64,000 bases of DNA, taken from positions 558,001 through 622,000 of the forward strand of contig NZ_JSYP01000001.1 of the NCBI RefSeq assembly GCF_000813005.1, given 5' to 3'. Source of the DNA: Flavobacterium sp. KMS (GTDB lineage Bacteria; Bacteroidota; Bacteroidia; Flavobacteriales; Flavobacteriaceae). The notes beneath the pieces are model-generated. The model did not search any database. It was given only the letters and a program-made list of their open reading frames with translations, and had not been told where the DNA came from. This document shows, one piece after another, positions 1-7,366 of this stretch. Position 1 is the stretch's first letter. Each line of letters opens with the position of its first letter. A program made the translations under genes and the position numbers.

Positions 1-1532
1 TGCAAACTATTAGCATATGATTTCCCGTTTAAATTATAGAATAAAACTTCCTGTGGGCTTTGCATTACATCTACAACAACCTGATTTTGAAAATCGGTTC
101 TGTATAAATCAAAAACAACTTCGGCATGTCTATCAAAAAGAGAAAATCTTTGCGAAAAGCTCAACCCATAATTCCAAGCGATCTCAGGATTCATTCCGTA
201 AATTTTACCGCTATTATCAAGAATCGAGAATACTCTTGAACTAGCAAAGAGTTGCTGATTCTCGGCAAAAATATTAGCCGAACGTTTCCCTCTTCCTGCT
301 GAGAATCTCAAAACTGCTTTCTCCCAAGGGTTGTACCTTACATGCAAACGTGGTGTTACAAAAGTTCCCAACCGATTATGGTTATCTATTCTTCCACCTA
401 AAATAATACTGAAGTTATCAGCGTTGTCGTACGTATATTCAAAGAAAGCTCCAACAGAATTATCGATTCGACTATAATCAGTTACATTCACAAACTCCTG
501 ATATTGATCGTATGTAAAGTTTAATCCTGCTGCAAATTTGTTCTTGGTATTATCGATAATCGAATTAAAAATCAAATTAGAATAATAACTATTCTGCTTG
601 ATATTATAATCATTTAAACCATAGTAAGATTTCTGATTATGACTATTAAATGCATTCTGAAAACCAATACTCTGAAAAGGCATATCTGGAAAAACATAAC
701 CTATTTTAGTCGAAACATCAATTCGCTCTGTATTTATTTCAGATCCCCAATAATTGGTTGTGCCTTTATCCCGATCTTTATCAAAGTCAAGTTCTCCAGT
801 TTGCTTTTTGTCATTCATATATCTAAGATTAACAAAACCAACCCAACCTTTCTCGGCATTAGTATATTGATAACGGTTTAGAATATTGATTTGCTTCGCT
901 AATGGATTATCCATAAATCCATCATCATTCATATCGGTTTTTGCAACACGCGCGTTACCATGAACTAACAAACTTGTTGCCCATTTATCCGAAAGTTGCT
1001 TAGTAAAATGCGTATTTAATTCAAATCGTGAATCGGTAGAACCATAAGCATTCAAAAAGAATGGGATATCATCCATCGGCTTTAACAACTCTGTGTTTAT
1101 TTGTCCAGAAATACTTTCGTAACCATTTACAACACTTCCAGCTCCTTTGGTTATCTGAATACTTTCAACCCAAGTTCCTGGTGTAAATGACATTCCATAG
1201 GCTTGAGAAGCTCCACGAACTGATGGAACATTCTCTTCAGTAATCATTAAATATGGACTCGTAAGCCCCAACATTTTAATTTGCTTCGTTCCCGTTAATG
1301 CATCCGAAAAGTTAACATCAATAGATGGATTAGTTTCAAAACTTTCGGCAAGATTACAACAAGCTGCTTTAAGCAATTCTTTACTTGTTATAAGCGAAGT
1401 ATTTCCTGTAAGCGTATATGATTTTTTAATTCCTTTTTGCTTTTTAGTAATCTTAACTTCTTCCAATTTTTCTTGCGCAAAAACAGGAATACAAAGCAAA
1501 AGCATAGCAAAAAGTGCTATATTTTTTTTCAT
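1..1532 (-). CDS. TonB-dependent receptor, C-terminal part beyond window edge
   Basis: Outer-membrane TonB-dependent receptor; the first 510 codons are visible and the reading frame runs off the left edge without a stop. The start ATG at 1532 gives a clear signal peptide (MKKNIALFAM..., cleavage near FAQ-EK, residue 20). There is no CarboxypepD_reg-like extension, so the plug follows almost at once (about residues 40-150), then beta-barrel strands. A double cysteine (CCNL, residues 58-61) sits at the start of the plug. It lies 73 bp downstream of a small HYC/CC/PP protein on the same strand, an association that suggests metal uptake. Family assignment is firm; substrate is inference from the Cys-rich neighbour only. 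Confidence 0.9.
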   Translation of the reverse strand, partial: MKKNIALFAMLLLCIPVFAQEKLEEVKITKKQKGIKKSYTLTGNTSLITSKELLKAACCNLAESFETNPSIDVNFSDALTGTKQIKMLGLTSPYLMITEENVPSVRGASQAYGMSFTPGTWVESIQITKGAGSVVNGYESISGQINTELLKPMDDIPFFLNAYGSTDSRFELNTHFTKQLSDKWATSLLVHGNARVAKTDMNDDGFMDNPLAKQINILNRYQYTNAEKGWVGFVNLRYMNDKKQTGELDFDKDRDKGTTNYWGSEINTERIDVSTKIGYVFPDMPFQSIGFQNAFNSHNQKSYYGLNDYNIKQNSYYSNLIFNSIIDNTKNKFAAGLNFTYDQYQEFVNVTDYSRIDNSVGAFFEYTYDNADNFSIILGGRIDNHNRLGTFVTPRLHVRYNPWEKAVLRFSAGRGKRSANIFAENQQLFASSRVFSILDNSGKIYGMNPEIAWNYGLSFSQRFSLFDRHAEVVFDLYRTDFQNQVVVDVMQSPQEVLFYNLNGKSYANSL

Positions 1533-1605
1533 GAGAATAATTTTAATGTTTAAAAAAAGTAGATTCAAACCATACTGAATGATTTGACTTTAAAAAACAT
1601 TAAAA

Positions 1606-2007
1606 TCAGGCGTAAAATATATATTGGTGATAGAGTTTAAATAGCGGAGGTGCATGAGCATCGCTATAATATGCAATTATCTGTTTGTTTTTAAAACTCG
1701 GAATAGAGAAAAAAGCAACAGTTTTAAATTCTTGTAGTGTAAAAGGAAAATCAAACTGAAACAAGAATGTTTTAATCGTAGCTGTATCTGACTTTTTCTC
1801 AAAATGAACTACTTTATCTTTGCAGCAAGATGATTTTTTTTCGGAAGTAATTCCACAACATGTTTTTGTTGGTGGAGCCTCTACAGTTTTGTTTAATGAA
1901 ATTGAAGCTAATTTGTCACCACAATAATGCACATCAAAAGCTAGTCCTACATTGCAAACCAATAGTAGAAATGCTAAAAATAAACTAGTGCATTTTTTTA
2001 TATTCAT
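1606..2007 (-). CDS. HYC_CC_PP family small secreted cysteine-rich protein
   Basis: A 133-residue protein starting at the ATG at 2007. An upstream ATG at 2076 is in frame but would put 23 non-signal-like residues before the signal peptide (MNIKKCTSLF...). Visible landmarks are HYCG shortly after the predicted cleavage site, a CCG and a CCKD motif in the middle, and HAPPLF near the C-terminus, the three landmarks after which this Bacteroidota family is named. Paired Cys and His suggest binding of a soft metal such as copper, but no function is established. It is the first gene of a probable two-gene unit with the TonB receptor ending at the window edge. Confidence 0.8.
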   Translation of the reverse strand: MNIKKCTSLFLAFLLLVCNVGLAFDVHYCGDKLASISLNKTVEAPPTKTCCGITSEKKSSCCKDKVVHFEKKSDTATIKTFLFQFDFPFTLQEFKTVAFFSIPSFKNKQIIAYYSDAHAPPLFKLYHQYIFYA

Positions 2008-2079
2008 ATCGTTTGCAAAATTAGCATTATAATCAATTCTTAAAATCAAATTCTTGTTAAAAATTTCAAAAAGCACCTT

Positions 2080-3435
2080 TTACAAGTCAAACTCCTGTCC
2101 CATTAAAGGAATAGAGCAATTAAAACCGTATTTCTCTTTAATTTTTATACGAAGCGCATCTGCAGGAACATTTTCTCCATGAACCAAAAAAACTTTTTTA
2201 GGCTTATTTTCTAATGCCGAAAGCCAAAGGAGCAAATCATCCTGATCACCATGAGCAGAAAGTCCCGCTATTTCTAAAATCTTAGCTTTAACTGGGAAAT
2301 ATTTACCTCTAATTTTAATTTCATTATCACCTTCTAATAACTTTCTACCACGAGTTCCTTCGGCTTGATAACCAACAATAATTACCGTTGTTTCACGCAA
2401 TCCGATATAATGTTCAAAATAATTTAGAACCCTTCCTCCTGTTGCCATTCCGCTTGCAGCAATAATAACCTTTGTACTTTTATTATAAATTATATCCATC
2501 GTTTCCTGATAATCCGAAACTAGAGAAAACATTTTGGCCATACCTGTACATTCTTCCATCGTTAATTTATGCCATTCTCTATTATTCATAAAGATTTCTA
2601 AGGCACTAATTCCCATTGGTGTATCAATAATATAAGGAATATTCGGGATCCTACCTTCTTTCTTAAGCTGCCACAACAAATACATTACACTTTGTGCTCG
2701 CTCTACAGCAAAACTAGGAATGATAACTGTTCCCTTTTTCTGAAATGTAGCATTGATGTATTTTTCGAGTTCATCTTTAGCATCGGTATCTGGATGCAAT
2801 CGGTTTCCGTAAGTACTTTCTAAAAATATATAATCAGCAGTTTTAGGTTTTTCTGGAGGATATAACAGTACATCATTATCACGACCGATATCTCCCGAAA
2901 AAACTAGTGTTTTTTTCTCAACTATTAATGCAATGCTACAAGCTCCCATAATATGTCCCGCAGTAAAAAAAACTGCCGAAATATCTGCTTCTAAAAGAAA
3001 TGGTTCATTTACTGTTACCACTCTAAAAAGCGGAAAGACTTTCCTGGCTTGTTCCACTGTATAAAGTGGTTCTGCTATTTCATGTTTAGAATATTGCTCT
3101 TCGTTAGCTTTATTAGCTTCTTCTTCCTGAATCTTAGCACTATCCAGAAGGATAAGCTTGGCTATTTCTTTTGTAGGGCCAGAACAATATATTTTCCCTT
3201 TAAATCCCTGGTATACCAATCTCGGCAACCAACCACAATGATCTAAATGCCCATGTGTAAGCAACACAAAATCTATAGTTGAAGGTAAAATAGGCAAAGG
3301 TTCCCAGTTGAGTTCCCGTAAAGGTTTTATCCCCTGAAACTGCCCACAATCAATTAAAATTCTAACCCCATTACTCTCAATCAACGTTTTGGAACCTGTT
3401 ACTGTTCCCGCACCTCCAATGAATTTGACTTTCAT
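2080..3435 (-). CDS. beta-CASP metallo-beta-lactamase (CPSF/Ysh1-like RNA-processing exonuclease)
   Basis: A 451-residue metallo-beta-lactamase of the beta-CASP branch, related to CPSF73/Ysh1-type RNA-cleaving enzymes. The zinc-binding signature THGHLDH lies at about residues 60-66, a later SAHGDQ motif matches the beta-CASP motif near residue 395, and the ESTYGN and HIMGA segments fit the family. The ATG at 3435 is chosen because the protein then begins MKVKFIGGAGTVTGS, the usual N-terminus; a 28-residue in-frame extension lacks family-like sequence. It starts 43 bp after the ATP-cone nuclease gene, so the two are probably co-transcribed. Role as a cytoplasmic RNase is inferred from family; substrates are unknown. 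Confidence 0.88.
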   Translation of the reverse strand: MKVKFIGGAGTVTGSKTLIESNGVRILIDCGQFQGIKPLRELNWEPLPILPSTIDFVLLTHGHLDHCGWLPRLVYQGFKGKIYCSGPTKEIAKLILLDSAKIQEEEANKANEEQYSKHEIAEPLYTVEQARKVFPLFRVVTVNEPFLLEADISAVFFTAGHIMGACSIALIVEKKTLVFSGDIGRDNDVLLYPPEKPKTADYIFLESTYGNRLHPDTDAKDELEKYINATFQKKGTVIIPSFAVERAQSVMYLLWQLKKEGRIPNIPYIIDTPMGISALEIFMNNREWHKLTMEECTGMAKMFSLVSDYQETMDIIYNKSTKVIIAASGMATGGRVLNYFEHYIGLRETTVIIVGYQAEGTRGRKLLEGDNEIKIRGKYFPVKAKILEIAGLSAHGDQDDLLLWLSALENKPKKVFLVHGENVPADALRIKIKEKYGFNCSIPLMGQEFDL

Positions 3436-3478
3436 TTTATTTGAATTTAAATTACACCGACAACAAAAAGCAATACTC

Positions 3479-4309
3479 TCAAGAATACCTACACAGTTCT
3501 GAGGCTTCTTTTGTAACACTTTTTATTCTTTGAGAACTCAATCCAATTTCTTCTAAACAACTGCGGTTATTCAACAATTCTTTAACCAAAATCACATCCA
3601 AAGCCAATAATTTATCCTTTTCGGCCAAGGCAAGTGTGGTTAAACAAGTTATAGGATATAGATTATTATTCTCATTCTTTGTTCTCAAGTTATTATTTGC
3701 AGGATAATCCCAACTTAATAAATTTAATCCTGAACACGCTCCAAAAGTCATCGCATCCAATGTAAATCGATTATTGGTAACTATCCAACACTCTGAGATA
3801 ACATCTTTGTCTGTAAAAACAGGATGTCTCCTTTCTTTAATATCATTAAATCGGGATAGAATATACATTGGTACTTTTACATCTGTAGATGCTTCTTTTC
3901 CCATATGAAACTTACATTCTACCATTGCAATAACATCATTCTTTTTTATCAGGACATCTATTTCATGAGTAACACATTTGCCTTGCAAAGTCAAATTAGT
4001 CTTTGTTTCATAATTTTCTTTAGAAAAAAGTCTGGCAATATATTTTTCGAAGTAAAAACCAGCAGGTCCTAATAACTGAATGGCTTCTTTTAGGTTATAA
4101 CGTGCCGCATGCGAATGGGATATTTTTCTTAACAACTTAAAAGCCATCTTATAGATTCTCTTGGTCGAAATCCCCTCATACATTTCTTTCTCTATCATTT
4201 GTAAAACATCCTGAACAACTGATTGATTTGCACCAGAATTCAAAAGAGATTTCTCTAATTTCTTTCTATCAAAAACAACAGTATCTCCTGATTTTTTTAC
4301 AACTCTCAT
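3479..4309 (-). CDS. ATP-cone plus restriction-endonuclease-like (PD-(D/E)XK) protein
   Basis: 276 residues with two parts. Residues 1 to about 90 match an ATP-cone (MRVVKKSGDTVVFDRKKLEKS start, GISTKRIY), the nucleotide-sensing module of ribonucleotide reductases and NrdR. Residues about 85-200 look like a PD-(D/E)XK nuclease core: E88 in FEKYIA, then EID (116-118) and ECK (131-133), the usual catalytic triad arrangement of Mrr/RecB-type nucleases. No methyltransferase or helicase is nearby, so a classical restriction system is not indicated. It precedes the beta-CASP RNase-like gene by 43 bp. A nucleotide-gated nuclease is an inference; substrate unknown. Confidence 0.75.
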   Translation of the reverse strand: MRVVKKSGDTVVFDRKKLEKSLLNSGANQSVVQDVLQMIEKEMYEGISTKRIYKMAFKLLRKISHSHAARYNLKEAIQLLGPAGFYFEKYIARLFSKENYETKTNLTLQGKCVTHEIDVLIKKNDVIAMVECKFHMGKEASTDVKVPMYILSRFNDIKERRHPVFTDKDVISECWIVTNNRFTLDAMTFGACSGLNLLSWDYPANNNLRTKNENNNLYPITCLTTLALAEKDKLLALDVILVKELLNNRSCLEEIGLSSQRIKSVTKEASELCRYS

Positions 4310-4370
4310 TTATTTTTTGATTTGAAAATTAAACAAATACAAATCGACTAATAAAGGTACGAAAAAAGGG

Positions 4371-4814
4371 CTATTTATTTATTTTTTGATAATAAAATCC
4401 AGGAATAAACAACAGTATAAGAATAGGTTGAATTAAAAAACGACGTACATAAAAAAGAATCAAATTATTATGGTTGCCATAAAAATAAATAATACAATAG
4501 AAAGCAATAATGAGGATAAGAAAAAACAGAACATATAAAACTGAAGCAAACTTAACCAGTTCAGTTTCTCTAAAAATGACATAAATTATTCCCAATGATA
4601 TAATCGTATTTAAGAAATACCTAAATAACAATCCCAAGAACAATTGAATCGAATTGAATTCAGGCAGAGGAAGTTCTTTATAATCTCTCTCAAAATAAAC
4701 GAGAAAAGGATCATAAAATAATTGATTCTCGTATGCTCTTATCCCTGCCAGAAGAAACACAAACACAATTAAGAGAAAAATTCTTGATTTATTTTGAAGA
4801 ATATTATTTAGCAT
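4371..4814 (-). CDS. exosortase F-associated membrane protein
   Basis: 147-residue inner-membrane protein with four likely membrane segments (about residues 12-26, 57-81, 87-111, 124-141). Its start overlaps the end of xrtF by 11 bp, implying translational coupling. Size, hydrophobic layout and position match the small partner that accompanies exosortase XrtF in Flavobacteria. Its biochemical role is unknown; a scaffold or chaperone for the exosortase is the natural guess. No soluble domain or catalytic motif is visible. Confidence 0.8.
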   Translation of the reverse strand: MLNNILQNKSRIFLLIVFVFLLAGIRAYENQLFYDPFLVYFERDYKELPLPEFNSIQLFLGLLFRYFLNTIISLGIIYVIFRETELVKFASVLYVLFFLILIIAFYCIIYFYGNHNNLILFYVRRFLIQPILILLFIPGFYYQKINK

Positions 4815-5340
4815 ATTTTGAAAATTTACTTACCCAAATAATCCACAAAATAAAAACTACTCCATAAATAACCAATGGAAAAAGCACACCATGTAAGAGA
4901 TGAGTTTTCTCTGGGAAATAATATAACAATCCAGCTAATGAAGCGATTCGGCAAATATTAAGAATATAAATAAAAAGACTTCCTCCCAGAATATAAAACA
5001 ATGTCGGCTTTAATTTACCTGAAAAAGCGACTATAAAAGCGACAAACAAAATAATCACGCTAATCGCATTACAACCTTCTACAATTACAGCAACTACTTC
5101 CCGATTGTAGAATATCTGTAAATATGGCTCTGAGGGAATTTCATCAACCCTAGCATCATTATTAAATAATTGCAATAACCACTCGGTATGATTGCCTACT
5201 AATTTTGTTATTCCATCTATTTTATCATTCTCAAAACTACCTAAATAGAATTGATAAACTAATGTCAATAGAATATAAGTCCCAAAAAATGTACCTATAA
5301 AAAGAAGAAAAGGCTTGTACTGGATTAAATATTTTTTCAA
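4804..5340 (-). CDS. xrtF: exosortase family protein XrtF
   Basis: 178-residue integral-membrane transpeptidase-like protein of the exosortase family. The expected catalytic triad is visible: Cys90 in VEGCNAIS, Arg131 in NICRIASL and His150 in LLHGVLFP, each at a membrane border. Exosortases recognise C-terminal PEP-type sorting tags and are thought to cleave and transfer the substrate. The gene overlaps its partner gene by 11 bp. No protein with an obvious matching C-terminal tag, and no EPS gene cluster, was seen in this window, so the substrate must lie elsewhere. Confidence 0.88.
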   Translation of the reverse strand: MKKYLIQYKPFLLFIGTFFGTYILLTLVYQFYLGSFENDKIDGITKLVGNHTEWLLQLFNNDARVDEIPSEPYLQIFYNREVVAVIVEGCNAISVIILFVAFIVAFSGKLKPTLFYILGGSLFIYILNICRIASLAGLLYYFPEKTHLLHGVLFPLVIYGVVFILWIIWVSKFSKYAK

Positions 5341-5386
5341 GAGAAATTTTTAACAAATTTATGTATTTTTTGAATTTGGCTTTAAA

Positions 5387-5394
5387 TACTTTTG
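5387..5394 (+). promoter_or_regulatory. -7 promoter box (TACTTTTG)
   Basis: Matches the Bacteroidota -7 consensus TAnnTTTG, 17 bp before the start codon of the GAF-domain gene. A TTG triplet at 5370-5372 could serve as the -33 element, although its 14-bp spacing is shorter than usual. Confidence 0.5.
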
Positions 5395-5411
5395 TATAAA
5401 AACTAAATAAG

Positions 5412-5867
5412 ATGACTTTTCAGGAATTACAACCAAAAATAACTGCAATTGTAGCAGATACAAATCAGTCTAGAGACGAAAAACTATTAAACATTTGTCA
5501 ATTATTAAGCGACAATGTTGACTATTATAACTGGGTTGGATTTTATTTTGCCAATCACGAAAATAAAACATTGCATTTAGGACCGTATGTAGGAGCTGAA
5601 ACTGATCATACTGTAATTCCTTTTGGGAAAGGAATTTGTGGACAAGTTGCTGTTTCTAGCGAGAATTTTGTAGTTCCAGATGTAGCTGCTCAAGACAATT
5701 ATATTGCTTGTAGCTTTACTGTAAAATCTGAAATCGTGGTTCCTTTATTTGTTGACGGAGTAAATATTGGTCAAATTGATATTGATAGTCATGTTATTGA
5801 CCCTTTTACAGAAGCTGACGAGAGATTTTTAGAGTTTGTAAATTTGGAAGTTGCAAAATTGTACTAA
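5412..5867 (+). CDS. GAF-domain protein, free methionine-(R)-sulfoxide reductase-like
   Basis: 151-residue single GAF domain of the YebR/fRMsr type, which reduces free methionine-R-sulfoxide. Diagnostic segments are NWVGFY (40-45), GKGICG with Cys76, IAC with Cys100, SEIVVPL and IDIDS. Cys76 and Cys100 are 24 residues apart, as the second and third active-site cysteines (94 and 118) of E. coli fRMsr are. The position ten residues before Cys76, where the E. coli enzyme has its Cys84, is His66, so one of the three cysteines is missing. The active-site Cys equivalent remains, so activity is plausible with a different resolving step. It stands alone with its own promoter. Confidence 0.82.
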   Translation: MTFQELQPKITAIVADTNQSRDEKLLNICQLLSDNVDYYNWVGFYFANHENKTLHLGPYVGAETDHTVIPFGKGICGQVAVSSENFVVPDVAAQDNYIACSFTVKSEIVVPLFVDGVNIGQIDIDSHVIDPFTEADERFLEFVNLEVAKLY

Positions 5868-5906
5868 AAATAATACATTCGCGTAACTTTACTTTTAAAC
5901 TCTTTT

Positions 5907-6857
5907 ATGAAACTAATTTTACGCGTTTTCTTTTTTCTCACTATTTCGACAAAACTGTTTGCACAAACACAAACGGCAATTTCTTCAGATAAAATTGTTT
6001 ATCTCGATTCTACTTGGCTAGAAACAACGTCTGAAAACTATAAATATATAAGAGTCATTAAAGATTATTACTCTGATGATAAAAAAATTTATATCGTTAA
6101 GGATTACTACAAATCAAAAACCTTGCAAATGATTGGTGGTACAACTGACAAGGACATTATCAAAGAAGAAGGACCTTATATTTATTATTACGAAAATGGG
6201 AATAAAAAACTCTCCGTCAATTATTCAAATAGAAAAAAAACTGGAAAAGAGTTTAATTGGTATGAAAACGGAAACCCGAAATCTGAGCTTGAATATTTTG
6301 AAAAAAAAAGAGAAGTTCAGTTTAAAGTAAATAACTTTTGGAATCCCGAAAAAGAACAAACTGTGATAAATGGTAACGGCGAACTTAAAGAGGCAAATGA
6401 AAACATTGAACAAAGCGGAAAAATAAAAGATGGTTTTCCTGACGGAATCTGGAAGGGAAAAAGTATAAAAAGTCAATACACTTTTACAGAGATTTATGAA
6501 AACGGAAAATTAAAATCAGGAACAAGCATTGATTCCTTACAAATCGGACATCATTATAAAGTTGTCTTTCAAAAACCCGTGCCTAAATCCGGAATGGAAT
6601 CATTTTACAAATACATATCACAAAATTTAGATACTTCTGAAAATAGATTTTTAGGAAAAATGTATATTTATTTCGTTATAGACAAGGAAGGAAACCTGAT
6701 TGAACCAAGAATTTTAAGAGGACTTGGCTACGATTTAAATCTAAAGGCAATAACCACAATTACAAATGCTGGAAAATGGAATCCGGGCTTAATAAGAGGC
6801 ATTCCAAGCCGAGTTAGCTATTCATTACCTATAACAATTAGAAAAAATACTCAATAA
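5907..6857 (+). CDS. MORN-variant repeat protein with TonB C-terminal domain
   Basis: 316-residue exported protein with a signal peptide (cleavage near LFAQ, residue 20). The middle has MORN/YwqK-type repeats, recognisable as YYYENGNKK (about 90-98) and WYENGNPKS (about 115-123), and a GxPDGIWKG segment near 180. The last 95 residues resemble a TonB C-terminal domain: IYFVIDKEGNLIEPRI, followed by a KWNPG segment and a basic terminus. Unlike classical TonB it has no N-terminal membrane anchor and no Pro-rich linker, so it is unlikely to be a true energy transducer; it may be a periplasmic protein using the TonB-C fold for binding. Such proteins are common in Flavobacterium and uncharacterised. 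Confidence 0.72.
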   Translation: MKLILRVFFFLTISTKLFAQTQTAISSDKIVYLDSTWLETTSENYKYIRVIKDYYSDDKKIYIVKDYYKSKTLQMIGGTTDKDIIKEEGPYIYYYENGNKKLSVNYSNRKKTGKEFNWYENGNPKSELEYFEKKREVQFKVNNFWNPEKEQTVINGNGELKEANENIEQSGKIKDGFPDGIWKGKSIKSQYTFTEIYENGKLKSGTSIDSLQIGHHYKVVFQKPVPKSGMESFYKYISQNLDTSENRFLGKMYIYFVIDKEGNLIEPRILRGLGYDLNLKAITTITNAGKWNPGLIRGIPSRVSYSLPITIRKNTQ

Positions 6858-6882
6858 AATTTATTTTTAGAGAAAAAAGTAC

Positions 6883-6890
6883 TATTTTTG
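6883..6890 (+). promoter_or_regulatory. -7 promoter box of rpsO (TATTTTTG)
   Basis: Exact TAnnTTTG match 55 bp before the rpsO start, leaving a leader of roughly 45-50 nt. No clear -33 TTG is present at the usual distance. Confidence 0.5.
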
Positions 6891-6945
6891 CACCCGTCTT
6901 ACAAAAGTTGTATGACATACATAAAAATCATTAAATAATATTGGA

Positions 6946-7212
6946 ATGTATTTAACTAAAGAAAAAAAGGAAGAGATTTTTGCACAACACGGTGATGTTA
7001 CAAACACTGGAAAAGCTGAAGGTCAAATCGCATTGTTCACTTACAGAATTTCACACTTAACTGAACACTTGAAAAAAAATCGTCACGATTATAACACTGA
7101 GCGTTCACTTGTACTTTTAGTAGGTAAAAGAAGAGCTTTGTTAGATTACTTGAAGAAAAAAGAAATCAACAGATATCGTGAGATTATCAAAGTATTGAAT
7201 ATCAGAAAATAA
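6946..7212 (+). CDS. rpsO: 30S ribosomal protein S15
   Basis: 88-residue S15, the full usual length. The family core is easily recognised: TGKAEGQIALFTYRI, LTEHLKKNRHDYNTERSL, LVGKRRALLDYLKK and RYREIIKVLNIRK at the C-terminus. S15 binds the central domain of 16S rRNA early in 30S assembly. The order rpsO-pnp is conserved in many bacteria and is kept here, but a hairpin terminator separates the two, so pnp probably depends partly on read-through or its own promoter. Confidence 0.98.
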   Translation: MYLTKEKKEEIFAQHGDVTNTGKAEGQIALFTYRISHLTEHLKKNRHDYNTERSLVLLVGKRRALLDYLKKKEINRYREIIKVLNIRK

Positions 7213-7220
7213 TCAATATA

Positions 7221-7254
7221 AAAAAGAGGTGCGAGAGTGCCTCTTTTTGTTTTT
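7221..7254 (+). terminator. rho-independent terminator after rpsO
   Basis: Stem AAAAAGAGG (7221-7229) pairs with CCTCTTTTT (7240-7248), followed by a T-rich run. It begins 8 bp after the rpsO stop. Confidence 0.8.
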
Positions 7255-7275
7255 ACACAAACAAAGAAAAAAAGT

Positions 7276-7353
7276 TTGGTTTTTCATTGGGTTTTAGGCA
7301 TTAACTACGCACAACAACAACTACAACACAACTAAAACCCATTGTATAACCAA
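7276..7353 (+). promoter_or_regulatory. long imperfect hairpin in the pnp leader
   Basis: The arms are 7276-7297 and 7332-7353. They pair over 22 positions with three U-U mismatches and a 34-nt loop; the loop-proximal 10 bp (7288-7297 with 7332-7341) are perfect. The distal arm ends one base before the purine-rich AAGGA (7355-7359) in front of the pnp start. This is where E. coli pnp has its RNase III/PNPase autoregulatory stem, so post-transcriptional autoregulation is a reasonable inference. Confidence 0.6.
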
Positions 7354-7366
7354 TAAGGAAAAATTT

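Noticed and set aside
3479..4309. Restriction-modification system
   Set aside because: Nuclease-like core is present, but there is no methyltransferase, specificity or helicase gene nearby.
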